Assembly (NCBI RefSeq): GCF_900109545.1
Contig: NZ_FOAP01000005.1
Span: 372,001 to 436,000 of the forward strand
Length of the DNA: 64,000 nt
Origin: Stigmatella aurantiaca
Lineage (GTDB): Bacteria; Myxococcota; Myxococcia; Myxococcales; Myxococcaceae
Direction of reading: 5' to 3'
The position numbers were made by a program, and so were the translations under genes. Positions 63,923 to 64,000 of this stretch are shown here, piece by piece; positions within the stretch are counted from its first letter, which is position 1, and the number at the start of each line of letters is the position of its first letter. The notes under the pieces were generated by a model. That model saw only the letters and a list, made by a program, of their open reading frames with translations, was not told the origin of the DNA and ran no database searches.

Positions 63923-64000
63923 ATGCGCTTCAAGAAGCTGGGGTCAGAGGATGTGGGCGAAGCCTCCTCGCGGCGCCACGTGAACCCCGCCACGGGAGAC
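63923..64000 (+). CDS. Start of an unidentified gene (cut by window edge)
   Basis: Only 26 codons (MRFKKLGSEDVGEASSRRHV and six more) are visible. GGAGGAAGAATC before the ATG is an excellent ribosome site, so a real gene is likely, but the product cannot be named. Confidence 0.55.
   Translation, partial: MRFKKLGSEDVGEASSRRHVNPATGD

Overview
The window is very GC-rich, densely packed and rich in two-component kinases, lipoproteins with short lipoboxes, one-off regulators and large secreted proteins. Together with recognisable gliding-motor (aglR/Q/S) and outer-membrane-exchange (traA/traB) genes this points to a myxobacterium of the Myxococcus/Stigmatella/Corallococcus group (Cystobacterineae). 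No tRNA, rRNA, insertion sequence, prophage or CRISPR array is visible; this reads as chromosomal core and lineage-specific DNA.

Layout. 1-6.6 kb: the 3'-truncated nadE gene, a Lon-N-domain protein, a small membrane protein, a MASE1 hybrid kinase, a tiny membrane protein and a phosphoglycolate phosphatase. 6.7-10.6 kb: the gliding motor genes aglR-aglQ-aglS on the minus strand, with a divergent gene carrying a double MshEN-type (candidate c-di-GMP-binding) domain and a lipoprotein. 10.6-14.5 kb: two overlapping sensor-kinase genes, one of which lacks an ATPase domain. 14.5-24.5 kb: a beta-helix lipoprotein, a queuosine-precursor transporter, a pteridine-reductase-like SDR, secreted proteins, a Gre factor, a dienelactone hydrolase and a translationally coupled pair (an Ntn-hydrolase-like protein and a phospholipase C/P1-nuclease-like protein). 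24.7-30.2 kb: a LuxR regulator, a phosphoesterase, a thioredoxin lipoprotein and a dynamin-like GTPase.

30.3-36.3 kb is the most distinctive block: three paralogous XRE regulators in a row (the third with two HTH domains), then traA (PA14-like plus Cys-rich polymorphic adhesin) overlapping traB (beta-barrel/OmpA). The regulator promoters and the traA leader share an ACCTG/CAGGT operator-like motif, which suggests one regulatory circuit.

36.4-50 kb: an Ig-like lipoprotein, a small coiled-coil lipoprotein with a decayed duplicate, a DCC1-lipase maturation factor fusion, a degenerate MBL protein, a 1450-residue GH57-like amylase with FN3, CBM25 and CBM20 modules, a protein with an ADP-ribosyltransferase-like C-terminus, and two alkylation-repair genes (ogt and an Ada-AlkA fusion). 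50-58 kb: a second dynamin-like GTPase overlapping an antisense M23 peptidase gene, a TetR-sterol desaturase operon with a palindromic operator, pgi, a holin-like/DUF3618 pair and an ADP-ribosylglycohydrolase. 58-64 kb: F1 ATPase genes broken into atpG and atpD-X-atpC-Y, separated by an oppositely oriented Tat-exported aldo/keto reductase, then a SanA/DUF218 protein and the first codons of an unidentified gene.
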